Assembly (NCBI RefSeq): GCF_003330765.1
Contig: NZ_CP024902.1
Coordinates: 1,736,001-1,800,000 of the forward strand
DNA: 64,000 nt
From: Burkholderia pyrrocinia
GTDB taxonomy: Bacteria > Pseudomonadota > Gammaproteobacteria > Burkholderiales > Burkholderiaceae
Direction of reading: 5' to 3'
In this document: positions 61,518 to 64,000 of the stretch, one piece after another
Position numbering within the stretch: the stretch's first letter is position 1
Layout of the letters: every line of letters begins with the position of its first letter
Made by a program: the position numbers and the translations under genes
Notes under the pieces: generated by a model
Seen by the model: the letters and a program-made list of their open reading frames with translations, nothing else
Database searches by the model: none
Told to the model about the DNA's origin: nothing

Positions 61518-62534
61518 ATGGATTATCCAAAGAGCGTGCCGGGTGTCGGCCTTGTGGATGGAAAGTTCGTCGACGAGAATCCCGGCGCCGGTCAGGTCGG
61601 GTCGTTGATTCCGTCGAAGTGGGGGAACGATCTGACGGACGAAGTGCTCAACGTGCTGCGTGAAGCGGGGATCAATCCCGATGAAGCGACGACGACCCAA
61701 TTGCGTGACGCGGTTCTGGCGATCGCTAGGCATTCCGTGTCGGGTTCGATCGCGAGCCAAGCCGAGGCAGAGGCGGGCAAGGACAACACCAAGTTGATGA
61801 CGCCGCTGCGCGTCGCACAGACGACGGCGAAGAAGCAGGATGCGTTGGGCTATACCCCGGTTCAACAAGGGACAGGGATCGGGCAAGGTCCGAATATCGT
61901 AAAGCTCGGCTGGGCGAAGGATGGCAGTGGCGTGCTCGTCACTGTCGACAATACCGACTTCGGCGCCGTCGCACTCGCCAAGCAACTCGTCGGATATGTG
62001 ACGCAACAGTGGGTGCAGGGATACGCCGTCAGCATGGCAGCTCCGCGGCTTCAGGACCGACCATGGATCGGCCGCGACGGATGGCAGGCCGACCTGGCGC
62101 TTCAGAATCGCCGGCCGGGTCAAAACGTGACGACGTACCTGCGGGCCAGAGATGGAGGCGGGCTCGAGATCATCAACAACGCTTACAACAGCGTTCCGTG
62201 GAACATGAGTGACGCAGGCGAAACGTGGCAAGCGGGCAGCCTGCATGTGGGTGGGGCCACTCTGCAACCGGACGGCAACCTTCTCTGCAATTTCCGTGGT
62301 GCGTGGTTGAACTCGATTCTCGATGACCTCTACGCCCGCTCCGAAAATCGGGCGGTTGCAGGTGCTCGCGTGCAGTGGGATTCGGGCGTGGCCGAGTGGG
62401 GAATTATGGACATCGGTATCGGCATCGGCGCGCATACCATCGACATCCCTGCCCCATGGGTAATGATGGGCATGCGCAAGGAGGCGAACAACACGCGTTG
62501 CTATTTGCGTGGTGTCGTTCTCCGTAACCAGTAA
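61518..62534 (+). CDS. Tail fibre protein
   Basis: The 338-residue protein has an N-terminal baseplate-attachment part (MDYPKSVPGVGLVDGKFVDE, PGAGQVGSLIPSKWGNDLTD), a short stalk (TKLMTPLRVAQTT) and a C-terminal domain that probably binds the cell surface. It is short for a fibre, which suggests a tailspike-like or two-part fibre. It sets host range. Confidence 0.85.
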   Translation: MDYPKSVPGVGLVDGKFVDENPGAGQVGSLIPSKWGNDLTDEVLNVLREAGINPDEATTTQLRDAVLAIARHSVSGSIASQAEAEAGKDNTKLMTPLRVAQTTAKKQDALGYTPVQQGTGIGQGPNIVKLGWAKDGSGVLVTVDNTDFGAVALAKQLVGYVTQQWVQGYAVSMAAPRLQDRPWIGRDGWQADLALQNRRPGQNVTTYLRARDGGGLEIINNAYNSVPWNMSDAGETWQAGSLHVGGATLQPDGNLLCNFRGAWLNSILDDLYARSENRAVAGARVQWDSGVAEWGIMDIGIGIGAHTIDIPAPWVMMGMRKEANNTRCYLRGVVLRNQ

Positions 62535-62543
62535 GGGGGCTTT

Positions 62544-62957
62544 ATGGAATGCACCTACCTGCACAATCATATGATTGCGACGATCAAGAAGTTGTATCCG
62601 GGTGCGCTGCACGGCGTTGACTTTCTCGTAGGCCAACCGCTCGATCCGGAAACAGGCGAGCTTACGGGCCTGCCGTGGATCGCAGCGTGGAAGCGGACCG
62701 AACCGCAGCCGGACGACAAATCAATCCACAAGAAATTTGCAGCCAACGAGGCAGAGTTTCGGGCGGTTGTCATCCGCGAGCAGCGCGACGCGTGCCTACG
62801 CGACTCTGACAATCGTACCGCTGTCCCACCGGACGCTCCGGCTGCTGTGCAGGAGAACGCTGCGCTTTGGGTGGACTATCGTCAGAAGTTGCGCGATATT
62901 CCGACGCAGCCGGGGTTCCCGTTCAACGTAGAGTGGCCGGAGGCGCCTCGGGCTTAA
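62544..62957 (+). CDS. Tail fibre assembly chaperone
   Basis: The 137-residue protein (MECTYLHNHMIATIKKLYPG) ends with ALWVDYRQKLRDIPTQPGFP FNVEWPEAP, the YRQ-LRDIP pattern of phage tail-fibre chaperones (XkdW/TAC-like). It lies directly after the fibre gene. Confidence 0.85.
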   Translation: MECTYLHNHMIATIKKLYPGALHGVDFLVGQPLDPETGELTGLPWIAAWKRTEPQPDDKSIHKKFAANEAEFRAVVIREQRDACLRDSDNRTAVPPDAPAAVQENAALWVDYRQKLRDIPTQPGFPFNVEWPEAPRA

Positions 62958-62976
62958 GCATGCTCATTGCCGGGCA

Positions 62977-63009
62977 GGCCGGATATCGTAGCTACGATAC
63001 AATCCGGCC
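62977..63009. repeat. Cruciform-like dyad after the fibre module
   Basis: Outer arms GGCCGGAT/ATCCGGCC enclose a second palindrome ATCGTAGCTACGAT. It has no U run. It could end fibre transcription with Rho or mark the edge of an acquired block that carries the acyltransferase. Confidence 0.55.
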
Positions 63010-63071
63010 GACGTGAATTTAAACTGCCCACTGGCCGGTGGCAGAACCAATAAATCTCAAAATGGTAGACC

Positions 63072-64000
63072 GTGAAGCTTTCCCGAATCCCCGAGCTTGA
63101 TTTGCTTCGGTTCGTTGCCGCACTTGCTGTCGTATTTTTTCACTATGCATTTCGGGGCTGCGCAGCCGACGACCTGACCATCATGCACTATCCGCCGCTG
63201 GAGCCGATTGCGCGATACGGCTTCCTCGGAGTGCACCTGTTTTTTATGATCAGCGGCTTCGTCATCCTCATGACGGCCGGCGAATCGAGCATCAAGAATT
63301 TCATTGCGTCGCGTGCAGCGCGTCTATTACCGGCGTTTTGGGTTTGTTGCACGATCACCTTTCTCGTAACGCTCGCAATTGGTGGGGATCGCTTCACGGC
63401 GACGTGGTCGCAATACTTCGTGAACATGCTGACGCTCGGCGGCGGATTTGGCGCGGATCCGATCGACGGTGCGTATTGGTCGCTCGGCGCGGAATTGCGG
63501 TTCTACCGATTGGTCGCGATCCTGATCATCATCGGTCAGATCGGTCGAACAGAGCGATGGTTGTTCGCGTGGCTGATCGGCACAGTGCTTGTGGAGACAT
63601 TTCCGTTTATCAAGCTCAAGACCTTCCTGGTGACAGACTACGCGGGCTTCTTCATCGCTGGTGCGGCGTGCTTCCTTATCCGCGCGCATGGGCTGTCGCG
63701 ATCACGTATCGCGCTTGTTTGTGCAGCGTGGGCACTGTCGCTGTACCACGAGCTTCAGCTTCTGCCGTACTTCAGTGAGCACTTCGGATTGGATTTGAAT
63801 CCGCTCACGGTCGCTGTCGCGATGACTTCGTTTTTTGCTGTGCTGCTCGCGCTCGCACTTCGGCGCGTTCCAATGCTCACGAGCACGCGATGGGCCTGGT
63901 TTGGAGCGGTCAGCTATCCGATGTACCTCGTCCATCAGAACGTCGGCTATATGCTGTTCAACTTGGTGGGCGTGACCGTGCGCAGGGATGAGATGTTTTG
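63072..64000 (+). CDS. Acyltransferase family 3 (O-acetyltransferase-like), partial
   Basis: The gene is cut by the window end; 309 residues are seen. From GTG 63072: MKLSRIPELDLLRFVAALAV, then FFHYAFRG with the conserved His, GFLGVHLFFMISGFVILM, IASRAARLLPAFWV, DGAYWSLGAELRFYR and YPMYLVHQN. These are hallmarks of the OafA/Oac membrane family that acetylates surface polysaccharides. It follows the tail fibre gene, the place of serotype-conversion genes in several phages, so it probably alters the host O-antigen and blocks re-infection. Confidence 0.85.
   Translation, partial: MKLSRIPELDLLRFVAALAVVFFHYAFRGCAADDLTIMHYPPLEPIARYGFLGVHLFFMISGFVILMTAGESSIKNFIASRAARLLPAFWVCCTITFLVTLAIGGDRFTATWSQYFVNMLTLGGGFGADPIDGAYWSLGAELRFYRLVAILIIIGQIGRTERWLFAWLIGTVLVETFPFIKLKTFLVTDYAGFFIAGAACFLIRAHGLSRSRIALVCAAWALSLYHELQLLPYFSEHFGLDLNPLTVAVAMTSFFAVLLALALRRVPMLTSTRWAWFGAVSYPMYLVHQNVGYMLFNLVGVTVRRDEMF

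Overview
The window is about 66% GC and reads as a stretch of Burkholderia main chromosome (probably Burkholderia cepacia complex). The evidence is the housekeeping gene content and order (rnr-rlmB, nudix-aat-bpt-pyrD, ssuD-C-B-F, dusA), the strong GC3 codon bias, and Burkholderia-type protein sequences. From base 1 to about 25920 it is host chromosome. From about 25920 to the end it is a temperate prophage inserted at the 3' end of a tRNA-His gene. The right end of the prophage lies outside the window.

Host part. 1-2071: a ROK repressor and a sugar ABC ATPase, with a 27-bp perfect inverted repeat upstream of the repressor. 2400-4950: three tRNA-Leu(CAG) units, each with its own promoter and terminator, with an SsuA-like binding protein and a MarR regulator between the second and third. 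5100-10300: RNase R, RlmB, a lipoprotein amidase and RpiA. 10500-14000: a FadR-type regulator, a Gfo/Idh oxidoreductase, and a cystine-type permease and binding protein. 14100-17440: nudix, aat, bpt and pyrD read as one leftward operon. 17600-20500: initiator tRNA-Met, a UPF0303 protein, an SMR exporter, a 3-hydroxyisobutyryl-CoA hydrolase-like protein and a small membrane protein. 20800-24030: ssuD-ssuC-ssuB-ssuF for alkanesulfonate use. 24170-25918: two small proteins, DusA and tRNA-His.

Prophage part. Left arm: integrase and excisionase, then an accessory zone (27.3-33.4 kb) of small genes. This zone holds a coupled pair that looks like a DpdA-type DNA transglycosylase and a VUT/YhhQ-type deazaguanine transporter, a candidate minimal 7-deazaguanine DNA modification module. 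Immunity (33.4-36.6 kb): a short repressor without a peptidase domain, a divergent Cro-like gene and a CII-like gene. Five copies of one operator lie in a lambda-like OL (two sites) / OR (three sites) arrangement, and a consensus LexA box stands before a gene convergent to the repressor. Replication (36.7-42.0 kb): ParB-like and O-like proteins, with iteron clusters inside the O-like gene, then a chain of overlapping small genes ending near a Q-like gene. A GhoS-like gene and a HicAB toxin-antitoxin pair follow on the opposite strand.

Late genes (43.3-62.96 kb): an HNH nuclease, an HK97-type head module (terminase, portal, S49 protease, capsid, connectors) joined to a Mu-type contractile tail (gp37, DUF2635, sheath, tube, frameshifted chaperone, tape measure, gpN, gpP, gp45, gp46, gp47, gp48, fibre and fibre chaperone). 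The head/tail mosaic resembles Shigella phage SfV. The window ends inside an acyltransferase-3 gene placed after the fibre, a likely surface-polysaccharide (serotype) modifier. No lysis cassette and no attR are in the window.
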